Assembly (NCBI RefSeq): GCF_000016285.1
Contig: NC_011982.1
Span: forward strand, 186,001 to 250,000
From: Allorhizobium ampelinum S4
GTDB lineage: Bacteria; Pseudomonadota; Alphaproteobacteria; Rhizobiales; Rhizobiaceae
DNA: 64,000 nucleotides
Reading direction: 5' to 3'
The position numbers and the translations under genes are program-made. Shown here piece after piece: positions 27,160 to 36,852 of the stretch (position 1 is the stretch's first letter; each line of letters begins with the position of its first letter). The notes below the pieces were generated by a model that worked only from the letters and a program-made list of their open reading frames with translations, ran no database searches and was not told the origin of the DNA.

Positions 27160-27626
27160 AAAATGCTGTAATTTGTGATGAGTACCCGCAATCAAATAAT
27201 CCTAGCCGTAGCATTCTTATTGTTCAATTAAGCTCGTCGTCATAAGAAGAAAAAATTGTGATAAAATAATTGATTCCGTAGTTCATTGAGAAGCAAGATT
27301 GGACCCCAAGCCGTCAAATGTCGTAAGTTTCGGTGTCCGTCTTTAATATAATTGTTTGTTCAATATTTCTAATAATACAAACGTAAGTATGACGCGTTAT
27401 ACTTTATTAATTAAAATCACGATTTTTACAATATATTGAGAATTCCCGTTATTGAAAATGCGATGGATGTTAATGATGCTAATATTTAGTTAGGGTTCTG
27501 CGAGGTTTAATTGGAGCGGTATTTATATAATATAGAAAATGAATTGCAAAAACATAAAAATAAATAATATATGTTTGCTACATACCCCACTAATGGGCAA
27601 AGGAAACTTACTGAAATTAAATATTA
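27160..27626. other. T-DNA 2 left non-coding region
   Basis: AT-rich DNA with no gene. It includes the 3' non-coding end of iaaH and TTTATT-type polyadenylation motifs on its strand. Confidence 0.5.
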
Positions 27627-29015
27627 CTAATATTCTTGACCGAATTTGACCATTTCCTCTACAGCACGCCCGATCGCTAACACCATATCGTCCGACCCAA
27701 ACGGGCCCTCGATCTGTATTCCAACCGGTAGCCTGTCGGGTGTCAACGACACTGGGACGCTCAAGCTTGGCAGCCCGATGTTACTGCTAGGATCTAGGTT
27801 TCGAACGAAAATTCCAAAGGTATCAGTCTCGACGCCGTTGTGTACAAGCGTAGTCTGCAGCCCTACTGGTTTGGCGGTTAGGGGAACTGAAGGAAATAAA
27901 ACAGCGTCAAGGCCGTTGGAGGAGTAATAATTCTCATATGTTGCTTTTAGCCTGGGCTTGTAGCACCGAAGCGCCCTCCGGTAGACCGACTCTGAAATAA
28001 GTCCTTTTGATAGTTGAGATTGCACGAGGTCATAGACCTGTGGATCCTGAATATTCTGTATCAACTCATCAAACGTGTTTCCAATCCCGTGAAACGAGAG
28101 ATAGGCCATGAGCGCTCGGGGAAACTCATAAATAGCAACTGGCAAGCTCACTTTGCGGGTTAGCTCCGCAACATTCGGAATGTCCGCTTCCACGAACGTC
28201 ATTTGGTTGGTAGCCAGACGTCGAATTGCTCGTTCCGAGGCTGCCGCAACATGCGGTTCGAGATTATCAAAGAAGTGGGATCGAGGCAGACCCAACCGAA
28301 GCCCCTTGAGTGACATATTTTGAGTAGGACACTTGTTGCGAATGATCCGATCCAATAGAACCGCATCTTCAACCGAGCGGACAATGAGGCCAGGAGTGTC
28401 TCTCGACGGACTCACCGGCACAATGCCATCGGTTGGATAGTTGCCAAATGTTGGACGAAAACCAACAACCCCACATAGTGCCGCCGGAAGCCTAACAGAA
28501 GCGCCGGTGTCAGTTCCTATGCCGCCCAACATCAAATTGGCTGCTACCGAGACAGCAACGCCCCCACTCGATCCACCAGAGATCAGAGCCTGGTTCCAAG
28601 GGTTTCGTGCGGGACCAAACGTCTTGTTGTCATTTGTTATACCAAAAGATAACTCGTGCATATTTCCAGACGCCCCAATCAGTGCACCGGCTGAATGAAG
28701 TCGCTCTACTATCTTTGCCGGAATAGCTGGCTTGTGCCGAAGCAGTCCCTGTGTGCCAGCGGACGTCGGGAATATTCCAGTCGCTATGTTTGCTTTGAAA
28801 CAAAGGGGGATACCCATAAGGCCCACCCCGCCGGATCCGTTCCTATCCACACGATCTGCCTCATTTCTTAGATGAAGCCAGTCAGTTGCAGCGAAGGCGT
28901 TCAAGTGGGTTGCAGATTCCGAACGGGAGACCAAAGACTCAACTAGGTCCCGACATGAATACTGTTTCCTCCTTAGAGCTCTCAACGTCTGCGAAATTGA
29001 TGATATTTCAACCAT
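27627..29015 (-). CDS. iaaH: Indole-3-acetamide hydrolase
   Basis: IaaH (tms2) hydrolyses indole-3-acetamide to auxin in transformed plant cells, the second step of the T-DNA auxin pathway. The 462-residue protein is an amidase-signature enzyme with the Ser-cisSer-Lys triad readable as K74 (CFKANIA), S149 (SGGSSGG) and S173 (GTDTGASVRLPAALCG). The length matches other IaaH proteins (about 465). It is divergent from iaaM with a 330-bp shared promoter region, the standard layout of the auxin genes in Ti T-DNAs. No frameshift is seen. Confidence 0.93.
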   Translation of the reverse strand: MVEISSISQTLRALRRKQYSCRDLVESLVSRSESATHLNAFAATDWLHLRNEADRVDRNGSGGVGLMGIPLCFKANIATGIFPTSAGTQGLLRHKPAIPAKIVERLHSAGALIGASGNMHELSFGITNDNKTFGPARNPWNQALISGGSSGGVAVSVAANLMLGGIGTDTGASVRLPAALCGVVGFRPTFGNYPTDGIVPVSPSRDTPGLIVRSVEDAVLLDRIIRNKCPTQNMSLKGLRLGLPRSHFFDNLEPHVAAASERAIRRLATNQMTFVEADIPNVAELTRKVSLPVAIYEFPRALMAYLSFHGIGNTFDELIQNIQDPQVYDLVQSQLSKGLISESVYRRALRCYKPRLKATYENYYSSNGLDAVLFPSVPLTAKPVGLQTTLVHNGVETDTFGIFVRNLDPSSNIGLPSLSVPVSLTPDRLPVGIQIEGPFGSDDMVLAIGRAVEEMVKFGQEY

Positions 29016-29345
29016 TTTACTAGCAAGACCGGCTCTATTTTTTTGATATTATATGACGAGTACCCTTAATTATAATTTTGTAATACAATTACACCGCCAA
29101 TTACGGGGTTAAATTCAATGAGTTGACTTTGCCCGACAGTGGGTCCCTTCAATTTTGAATAGGCGTGCAAGGATACTGTTGCAGATTGAAGACTTTTCTT
29201 CCGCACAACCCTCCAGACCAGCTCTGCAAATTGTCTTCGTGGGACCTACACTATTAATCAAAATGATTTTTCGGTTAAAAGTTACTTCTATAAAAGATGC
29301 TTTAAGCACAGAGCAGAAACAGCATCGAAATATTTCTTATTTTCA
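29016..29345. promoter_or_regulatory. iaaH-iaaM divergent plant promoter region
   Basis: TATAAAAG at 29289-29296 lies about 50 bp before the iaaM ATG. TATAATAT on the minus strand (29046-29053), or TATAAT near 29069-29074, can serve iaaH. There are no bacterial ribosome-binding sites at either start, as expected for plant-expressed genes. Confidence 0.65.
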
Positions 29346-31517
29346 ATGGCTAATTTTTTCTATTCTAGAATCACAAACAGAAGCTACTCCACCAAGAACT
29401 TGCTCAACATTGAAGATAAAGGTCGCTTGAAAGATGAGCTCGAGAAGACGCGGCAAACCAACATTTGCGAGATTTGCTTGCATCCTAGGGGGCACAGAGC
29501 AAGCGTCTGTCGACAAATATTGATGGGGTTCGCTTACACAAGCAAAACCGTGCTGGAAGGTTTACTTTCGACAATGCCTCATGATGACGCCCCGCTTGGG
29601 AAAATCTTCGTAACGGATTTGCCGCCCTATGATGAGCAAGTCCCTCAAGTCCTGCTGATGCAAGCTGCAGCACTAGTCACAAGCTACGAATATTCCTTTG
29701 AAGATTTAGCATATTTCTTGGTCCTACCGCTGCAGATGGCTCTAATGCAAAAGTCTCCAAGTCTTGGGAAGGATTTTCCGGTAATTTCTGGTTATTCGAT
29801 CACAAAAGACAGTGTGCACTCTCCTGTCGCGTTTGGAAGAAATTTGATGCCTAGGGGCGTCAGTTGTGAGTTTCCTCAAATCGATGTTCTCTACGACTAT
29901 CGCGGATTTCTCGAGGGAGGAGCTTTTAGCGAAGGGGTCACCTCTTTCCCTAAAGAAACTAAAAAACCAAAAGTTGCCGTCATTGGAGCCGGTATTTCAG
30001 GATTGGTTTCCGCAACACTTTTGCTGCGAAACGGTATCGACGACGTTACCATATTCGAAGCCAAAAACGTGGTGGGAGGTAGAGCCCACACACACTTCTT
30101 CAAAGGCGAACCGTCGGTCTGCGCGGAACTTGGTGCAATGAGGTTTCCTCGCAGCCAAGCTTGCTTGTTCTACCTGCTGGAATATCTAGGAATCAATGCA
30201 ATGACTAAATTTCCAAATCCAGGAACGGTTGATACCGGCTTGTACTACCGCGGGAGAAGCTACAACTGGAAAGCTCATAGCCTCCCCCCAGCAATTTTCA
30301 ATCGAGTTCATAAAGGCTGGCGTACATTCTTGCACGCGGGTTTTGTAGATGGTGTTGCAGCATTCGCGTCCCCGTTTACACTAACTGAGTGTCTCCGGCT
30401 TCGTAACTATGAGTTCGCTTCCTCGCTTTGGCAGAAGTGGCTGGATGCCTTCAGCAGCGAAACATTTTCGTCCGGAATAGAGAGAATCTTTAGGGGTGCT
30501 CACCCACCAGGTGGGGAGAAATGGACCAGAGATGTCGACATGGAGCTATTCAAAGAGCTCGGAGTGGGGTCGGGCGGATTCGGTCCGGTATTTGGGTGCG
30601 GCTTCATCGAGATATTGCGGTTGATAGTGAATGGCTATGAAGACAATGTAATGTTGCTGCTTGATGGAATAGAGGAAATCCCACGAAGGCTATCTCAGCA
30701 GAAAGTTGGGTCATATTCAATCCGGGATCGGATAATCCACAAAGAGGTGAAGGAGATAATTAGGACCGAGTCAGGAATCTCGCTAGCTATTGGCGAAGGA
30801 ATGCATGCAACCTTTGATCGCGTGATCGTAACATCTGGCTTTACGAATATTCAGTTGAGGCATCTCTTAACCAATGATGACAGCTTTTTTTCTTACGACG
30901 TTAACCAAGCGATCGAGAACAGCCACATGACAGGCTCATCAAAGCTGTTTGTTCTCACGCAGAATAAGTTCTGGAAAGCTGAAGAACTCCCTTCCTGCAT
31001 ACTGACAACCGGTGTTGCCAAAGCAGTTTACTGTCTGGATTACGAGCCTGATAAACCGAGCGGAAAAGGCCTTGTACTTTTGAGCTACACTTGGGAAGAC
31101 GATTCCCATAAACTCCTGACATTCGATAAAGGAGAAAGATTTCAAATCTTGAAGCGCGATCTCGCAAAATCATATCCTAGATTTGCGGATTTGCTTGAGC
31201 CGGCTGATGGGGATTACGATAACAACATCATCCAGCACGACTGGATTCTGGACCCATATGCAGGCGGTGCTTTCAAGTTAAATCGCCGATGCGAAGACGT
31301 CTATTCAAAAAGGCTTTTCTTTCAGCCGCTTCGACTGAACGGAGAGCCTGATGGACGTGTCTGTTTGGCCGGGTGCAGTTGTTCCTTTTCTGGCGGATGG
31401 GTGGAGGGCGCTATCCAGACTGCATGTAACGCTGCGATGGCAACGATTAGAGATGCTGGCGGCTTAATTAGCGGCGATAACCCCCTGACAAACGAGTTCG
31501 TTAACTATCATTACTAG
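29346..31517 (+). CDS. iaaM: Tryptophan 2-monooxygenase
   Basis: IaaM (tms1) is an FAD enzyme that converts tryptophan to indole-3-acetamide in the plant cell. It has 723 residues, slightly shorter than the roughly 755 of octopine-type IaaM. It has the extended N-terminal region (about 200 residues) typical of T-DNA IaaM, then the FAD dinucleotide-binding motif KVAVIGAGISGLVSA and FEAKNVVGGRAHTHFF, and the GAMRFPRSQACLFYLLEYLG substrate-domain motif of flavin amine oxidases. The C-terminus has VCLAGCSCSFSGGWVEGAIQTACNAA, the second FAD contact. The frame is open throughout. The first ATG lies at a sensible distance from the TATA box. Confidence 0.93.
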   Translation: MANFFYSRITNRSYSTKNLLNIEDKGRLKDELEKTRQTNICEICLHPRGHRASVCRQILMGFAYTSKTVLEGLLSTMPHDDAPLGKIFVTDLPPYDEQVPQVLLMQAAALVTSYEYSFEDLAYFLVLPLQMALMQKSPSLGKDFPVISGYSITKDSVHSPVAFGRNLMPRGVSCEFPQIDVLYDYRGFLEGGAFSEGVTSFPKETKKPKVAVIGAGISGLVSATLLLRNGIDDVTIFEAKNVVGGRAHTHFFKGEPSVCAELGAMRFPRSQACLFYLLEYLGINAMTKFPNPGTVDTGLYYRGRSYNWKAHSLPPAIFNRVHKGWRTFLHAGFVDGVAAFASPFTLTECLRLRNYEFASSLWQKWLDAFSSETFSSGIERIFRGAHPPGGEKWTRDVDMELFKELGVGSGGFGPVFGCGFIEILRLIVNGYEDNVMLLLDGIEEIPRRLSQQKVGSYSIRDRIIHKEVKEIIRTESGISLAIGEGMHATFDRVIVTSGFTNIQLRHLLTNDDSFFSYDVNQAIENSHMTGSSKLFVLTQNKFWKAEELPSCILTTGVAKAVYCLDYEPDKPSGKGLVLLSYTWEDDSHKLLTFDKGERFQILKRDLAKSYPRFADLLEPADGDYDNNIIQHDWILDPYAGGAFKLNRRCEDVYSKRLFFQPLRLNGEPDGRVCLAGCSCSFSGGWVEGAIQTACNAAMATIRDAGGLISGDNPLTNEFVNYHY

Positions 31518-31954
31518 AGTAGTGTCTACCTGTAGACATAAAAAGGATGCTATAACGCATAACGTTACGTTTTTTATTTCGTATAATGTAATAAAATATT
31601 CTAGTTATGTGTATATGTGAAAAATAGCGAAAATAATTGCAAATTAGAGTAGTAAGTATTATAATGGATGGTACCAAACGCAAATTTAATTGCAAAAGTA
31701 TTTCAGAGCGATAATGGAATGCTTATTAAAGCATTAATACATCTTCTAGCAATACTTCGAAATGTATTTATATTATGGAATTTTTTTTAAAATTTGGGTT
31801 GATTAATGCTAGCGTCAGCTATTTAGCGAGAAAGAATTTGGTCAAAGGTCGCCTGTCTACCTGCTCCAAAGTCAAATGTTGAAACAGGGCAATAGCAAAC
31901 AATTACAACGTTGAATTCTCCTGGAAGACAACGGCGCCCTTATTGTGTAAGTCT
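31518..31954. other. T-DNA 2 right non-coding region
   Basis: AT-rich, with no gene. It holds the iaaM 3' end (AATAAA-like motif in AATGTAATAAAATA near 31585). Confidence 0.5.
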
Positions 31955-31979
31955 TGACAGGATATATGGTGATGTCACG
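31955..31979 (+). other. T-DNA 2 right border repeat
   Basis: TGACAGGATATATGG at the left half is a near-perfect right-border core. The right half ends GTCACG instead of GTAAAC. It closes a T-DNA of about 4.85 kb. Confidence 0.85.
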
Positions 31980-31980
31980 T

Positions 31981-32052
31981 GCATCCGTGCATCCGTGCAT
32001 CCGTGCATCCGTGCATCCGTGCATCCGTGCATCCGTGCATCCGTGCATCCGT
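31981..32052 (+). repeat. Nine tandem copies of an 8-bp unit at the right border
   Basis: GCATCCGT repeated nine times without error (72 bp), starting one base after the border repeat. Short frames across it (M-H-P-C-I-R-A-S-V repeats) are by-products. Too regular and short for a CRISPR. Confidence 0.97.
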
Positions 32053-32070
32053 CGCACCCCTCCGGCGTTG

Positions 32071-32712
32071 CTTGCAATTACCCACATTTGAGTGTCGCCG
32101 CATTTCGGTTCCAAGGCGAATATCTGTCAGCCGACTGAGGCCGCGCCAGACAACCGTATTTCCCGGATGCGGATCTGATGTTCTTGCAAGGTAACCGCCC
32201 AAACGAGCGAGTTTGATGAGATAGAAGTTTAACGATCTCAGCGTCGCCTGCCTGTTGCCTGCGTTGCTGACCATTTGATCGAGGATATCGATTTCCTATT
32301 CGATGAGAGGCGCGGTTGGTGGTGTTTCTGGCGCAAGTGCGCGCGAGCATCGTCAACCAGAGCACTGACCAGCTCATGATGCAAAATACGGCAAAGAGGT
32401 TTGCCAATCTGTCGGTCGTTCGTAGTCTCGCGTCTTCGGCCCGGCAACCGAACTTGAGGATCTTATAGAAGACCTCAATCTTCCAGCGCATCGCGTACCA
32501 TTTTATTTTTCCGACTATGTCCTCGCAGCTATTCACCTCAAGATCGGTCAGTAGCTTGCAATTTATACGCTTGCGGCTGGCTGGAGGGTTAGGCTCCACC
32601 GCGTGGATGACGGTAAGGTCCAAGGCAGGATATCGCTTCTTCTTGCCGACAGGCGGCAGAACTTGGATCGACAGTTTTAAAATCGCGCATTTCAGCCGAG
32701 ATTTTCTGCTCG
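32071..32712 (-). pseudogene. Decayed IS50-like element, transposase C-terminal part
   Basis: It begins with the same terminal bases (CTTGCAATTACCCACAT) as the intact element at 22152. It encodes LTVIHAVEPNPPASRKR, KWYAMRWKIEVFYKILKFGCRAEDARL and further similar sequence, with frameshifts near 32300-32340 and an internal deletion near 32670. The other end is missing. Confidence 0.85.
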
Positions 32713-32803
32713 ACCAGCGGCAGGTATGTCAACGCCGCGAATTTTCCTCAGAAGTGCGGATGGCGGGTAATGATCTCGCCGCGGCAGTCGATCACGACTA
32801 ATA
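32713..32803 (-). pseudogene. IS21 IstA C-terminal scrap
   Basis: The minus frame reads VVIDCRGEIITRHPH, then after a stop ALTYLPLVEQK, resembling the end of IstA (...V..HPR...HYL.LLE.K). It lies just left of the IS630 insertion. Confidence 0.5.
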
Positions 32804-33970
32804 CCAACCTGCATTGATCAGAACTGACGAGCCCATTTTCGGCGGCCGATGGTCATGATGCGCCAAGGCTGATCGACCAGCTTGTTCCAAGCCTCGCAGC
32901 AGTGGTCGAGAATATTGTCGTGGGAGGTAAAAACGCGATTGGAAAGCCAGTTATCGCGCATGAATTGCCAAACGTTCTCGACCGGGTTCAGCTCGGGACA
33001 CTTGGCGGGTAGCGCGATGATGCTGATGTTGTCGGGGACCTCGAGCTTGTCGGTCATGTGCCATCCGGCCTGGTCCATCAACACCACGGCGTGCGCGCCC
33101 GGCGCTACGGCGAGCGCGATCTCAGCGAGATGTAGCGACATCGTTTCTGTGTTGCAAAAGGGCAGGATCAGCCCGGCACCCTTGCCCTGTTCGGGGCAGA
33201 TGGCTCCGAAGATGTAGGCCGATTTCGTGCGCTGGTCCTTGGGCGCCGAGGGTCGTGTTCCGCGTCTGGCCCAGCGCCGTGTGATGGTGTTCTTCTGACC
33301 GACGCGGGCCTCGTCTTGGAACCAGACTTCTATGGACGTGCCCTTCGGGAGGCTTGTCCGGACCTTTGCCACTTCGGCAGCAAAGCCCCCTTTTTGAATG
33401 TCTCCATGGCCAGCTCGTTCTGCGCATGATGACGTGGTCGCGCGGTCAGCTTCACATAGCCCAGCTTTTTCAACTCGCGGCTCACGGTGGTTTCGTCGAG
33501 CGACACCGCGAACTCCTCGTGCAGCAAATACACAAGGTCGATCAACCGCCAACGCACGACACCATGGATCGCCGGGATCGGCCCGCGCTCGACCGCCTCG
33601 ACCAGCGCACGACGCTGGGCATCGTTGAGGATCGACGGCTTGCCCGGCGCCTTGCCGTCCAGAAGACCGTCGGGGCCACGGGCATTGAACCGGATCACCC
33701 AGTCCCGCACGATCTGAAGGGTCACCCCGCCAATCCTTGCGGCCTCGCTCCTGCTGCTCCCCTCGTAGATCTGCGCCAGGGCCAGCAGTCGCCGGGCCTG
33801 CGGCGCGCTCTTTGATAATCGCGCCAGTCGCCGGAGCGACGCTCCGTCAAAATCTTCCCGCAAGCCGATCGCTTGTCCCATCGCCACGTCCTTTCGATGC
33901 AGGACGCCATTGATTCACACTTTCATCGCTTTGGGAATCCACAACCTGAGTCAGCCTCAACGCAGGCTGG
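32804..33970 (-). mobile_element. IS630-family element, copy 2
   Basis: Same 1167-bp length, ends (CCAACCTGC / GCAGGCTGG) and TA flanks as copy 1 at 6964-8130. All encoded proteins are identical. Here it sits in IS21 debris. Confidence 0.92.
32818..33887 (-). CDS. IS630 transposase (copy 2), frames joined by probable frameshift
   Basis: Identical to the protein pair of copy 1: frame A (33887 to 33330) with the HTH region, frame B (to 32818) with DEAR, MDQAGWH and NPVENVWQ catalytic motifs, joined at the A5-G5 run at 33386-33395. Confidence 0.85.
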
Positions 33971-34500
33971 TATAAGTCGACATATCCTCTGAGCCAGAGG
34001 TCCTGATGACCGCATCCGAACTCCTTCGAAAGGCGTTTGGCGCTCCGGCCAAGATCATTTAGCCGCAACATCGCCACCAGCACATCAGGCTGAAGCATGT
34101 CCCCAGTCGCCTCACCGAAGTCGGCCTGCGGATGGCGGGGCGGATGCGACAGCGGCGCGAACACCTCGTGACGGCGCTGATCCCGCTCGCGCATGTAATC
34201 CTTGATGATCGTGGCGCCGTCGGTTAACCCGCACTTCTCATACAGCCGGTCAAACACCAACTTGGTCGTACATTGCTGCTTGCGCGGAACCTTCAGATCC
34301 TCATCAGGCCAATGCTCGATCGTCGAAACAAACGCATCCAGCTTCGGACGCAGGATCGGTGAACGCCCCTGATAGTCAGGGGGCGTCGAATAGGCTACCA
34401 TCTTAGCCACGCTGTCGGGCGGTACGTTGAAACGCTTCGCTGCCTGACGCTGCGTCATCCCTTCTCAGACCGCCAGACGAACCTTGAGATATATTTCCAA
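33971..34500 (-). pseudogene. IS21-family IstA N-terminal remnant(s)
   Basis: MTQRQAAKRFNVPPDSVAKMVAYSTPPDYQGR...KLDAFVSTIEHWPDEDLKVPRKQQ...TKLVFDRLYEKCGLTDGATIIKDYMRE...HPPRHPQADFGEA is the N-terminal part of an IstA, preceded by YLKVRLAV-stop. After DFGEATGD it jumps to MLQPDVLVAMLRLNDLGRSAKRLSKEFGCGHQ, which looks like the start of another IstA. At least two IS21 fragments are therefore joined here, ending at the IS630 copy. Confidence 0.65.
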
Positions 34501-34549
34501 GTTGTAGATCCCTTGTTCCTCCTGCGCTCATTGCAGAAGGAAATAGGTC

Positions 34550-34810
34550 GCCGATTTTTACTTCACCCGCGGCTGGACTATTCCGCCGCTACCGTGGCCG
34601 ACACATTAATACGCTCGATCGTAAACGGTGCATCGAACCGCCGTGCTATCTCGATGGCAGCCGGTGAGATCGCGGCGCCGCTTTTGCCCCGCCTTTCGGC
34701 GCGTTGGCTTCCAGATCCGCCAGGGAGAAGAACGGTCGTCTTGTATGATGGTATGGCCCCCTTCCGCCGGAGGCAGCCGCGAGAAATGATGGAGACGTGT
34801 CAACCCGGAG
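34550..34810 (-). pseudogene. IS66 TnpC remnant
   Basis: The minus strand reads RRPFFSLADLEANA and, in another frame, AAISPAAIEIARRFDAPFTIER, matching the TnpC stretch HARRKFFELAD...ISP.ALEAV.RIDALF.IER. Frameshifted fragment only. 34811-35092 contains no gene. Confidence 0.55.
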
Positions 34811-35092
34811 GTTCATGATGCTCAAGTTAGTGTTGTTGATCTCGATATTGCCAAGTGTGCCTACCAAGTCCACGTAGTTGATTCTATTGGAAAAAAAGCG
34901 TCATCCGCCATCGACATAAGGAGGTGAAACATTATTCCGAAAGCTTTCATCTCCTCTCGTCGCGCTTGAAGCTTTTCCTGGCTCGCCCGTCGTGGTGACT
35001 GCGTATCCGACGAACAGCTTCGCCGTTTTCCAACTGGTTCATCGTTGAGCCAGAACCATCATTGCTCGCCTCCTATATGATCGAGTGGCTGA

Positions 35093-35117
35093 TGGCAGGA
35101 TATATCAAAGTGTAAGT
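35093..35117 (+). other. T-DNA 3 left border repeat
   Basis: TGGCAGGATATAT followed by a degenerate centre and GTGTAAGT. Its outer flank (about 60 bp) is homologous to that of T-DNA 2's left border. The T-DNA lies to the right. Confidence 0.85.
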
Positions 35118-35624
35118 GTCAATCGAGTGCTTCCCACCTGCCGAAACATCAAATGCCTCGCCTTTGTCTGTAGGTGATTGCAAAACGACAGAATGATTGA
35201 CCCCGCTTGCTGGCGCTCTGGAGCAATTAGTCAATATTCCTTCTTAGTGCGGGGCGGCTGTATGCGAAGGGTGGGCCACCTCCGAAGACTTAATTGGAAA
35301 AAGTTTGTCGTTGTAGGGAAGACGTAAGCACTTCCGTCATCGCTTCACTATTGTTGCTTCTTACAGATCGTCGCTGTACAGACTATAAAGGTCAGCAGTT
35401 CATTGTCTGGGCCACTTGCTCAGTTCACCTTTGAGATTTCAACAAATGCGGCGCGCCTTACCAAAAGTCGAATGGTGTCCCCACCAGTTGTTGAGAGAGC
35501 TAATCGATTTGACCGTCAATCAGTTATACTGAATGTTACCATATGAGATATCGCTCTATAAATTGGCCATTTTGCAAATCCAAACCCAAGCGCTCAAAAC
35601 TACAAGATATTGAGCAGACAAAAT
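35118..35624. promoter_or_regulatory. T-DNA 3 left region and ipt promoter
   Basis: No gene. A TATA box TATAAAT at 35557-35563 lies about 62 bp before the ipt ATG at 35625, a normal plant leader length. Confidence 0.65.
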
Positions 35625-36335
35625 ATGGAAGCACACTTGATCTTCGGGCCGACATCTACGGGAAAAACTTCAGTTGCAATAGCTCTTGCTAAAAGAACTG
35701 GTTTTCCTGTGATAGTACTGGACCGAATCCAATGCTACTCCCAGCTTTCTGTTGGAGGTGGGCGACCTTCTGCTGCAGAATTTCAAGGAACCAGGCGTAT
35801 TTACCTGATTGAAGGATCGCTTGATGAAGGTGTAATCAGCGCTGAACGAGCTCATGAATGTCTCGTCGCAGCAGTCGAAGCTCACAAGCCCGAGGGTGGG
35901 GTGATACTTGAGGGGGGCTCAATCTCACTGTTCAAACGTATGGCTCAAAGCAGCTATTGGAATTGTGGCTTTACATGGCATGTCACCCGACTTCACCTCG
36001 GCGGTGAAGAGATTTTTCTGGCAGCGGCGAAGAAGAGGATCAATCAGATGATGCAACCGGATGAGCAGGGAAATTCATTTTTGGGAGAACTGGTCTCTGT
36101 CTGGAAGACAACTGCGCTGAGAGCCACACTTGAGGGAATATGTGGCTATCGTTATGCTATAGAATTTGCTGGGAAGCAGGGTCTGGAGATGGATGCACTT
36201 ACAAGCCTGAACCGTCGTCAACTTGAGCAGTTGGTGCACGGTATGGCGCATGAATATCTCTGCTACGCCCGTCAACAGGAACAAGAACTTCCCTTGCCCT
36301 CGCTTGCTGGTGGGGAGGGACCTCCATTTCAGTAG
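35625..36335 (+). CDS. ipt: Isopentenyltransferase (cytokinin synthesis)
   Basis: Ipt (tmr) transfers an isopentenyl-type group from a C5 diphosphate to AMP in transformed plant cells, starting cytokinin synthesis. From the ATG at 35625 it has 236 residues (family about 240). P-loop GPTSTGKTS at residues 8-16, LDRIQCYSQLSVGGGRPS, ILEGGSISL and YWNCGFTWHV follow the Agrobacterium Ipt pattern, ending GMAHEYLCYARQQEQE. A TTG at 35610 would extend the frame but is upstream of a good ATG. The last 15 or so residues (PLPSLAGGEGPPFQ) are encoded in the block shared with T-DNA 1. Confidence 0.93.
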   Translation: MEAHLIFGPTSTGKTSVAIALAKRTGFPVIVLDRIQCYSQLSVGGGRPSAAEFQGTRRIYLIEGSLDEGVISAERAHECLVAAVEAHKPEGGVILEGGSISLFKRMAQSSYWNCGFTWHVTRLHLGGEEIFLAAAKKRINQMMQPDEQGNSFLGELVSVWKTTALRATLEGICGYRYAIEFAGKQGLEMDALTSLNRRQLEQLVHGMAHEYLCYARQQEQELPLPSLAGGEGPPFQ

Positions 36336-36852
36336 CAGTAGGCTTGCCTATCTGCGCAATTCTCCAAAATACCGTTGCTCCCTACTTCTAAGGCGTACAA
36401 TACTACTGTTATATAGCTAATAAAATTGTACGCAGTGTGTTTATTATGATGCGACCTGACGGGGACTTTGTTGCTAAGTTTCCCGGTATAAGGGCGACAT
36501 TCTATTGTCGTTAATGTAATATGTATGTTTGAATAAACGCTTTTATGTTCCTATTTGCGTTTTTGGTGTTTATTCGCAATGTTAAATATCGGAATTGTCG
36601 ATATAGTTTGTTATTATATTGTGTTTTCGTTTTGTTTGTAGATTATTTGTTTAAAACTAAATTTATTTGTGAATCTATAATAAGAAAATGCGTAATATTT
36701 CACAATATAATATATTATACAGTAGTGCTGGCCAATTGTATCGAACGTGCCAGACATTATTCAAACCTCTCGCAAAACAGAAAATTAAAACACACCCTGG
36801 ATGCTTCTATGCATCACAATATATTACATCAGATCAAGCTGAGAGACGGATT

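Noticed and set aside
31981..32052. CRISPR-like or protein-coding tandem repeat
   Set aside because: The units are 8 bp and contiguous with no spacers. The open frames across it exist only because a perfect repeat lacks stops.
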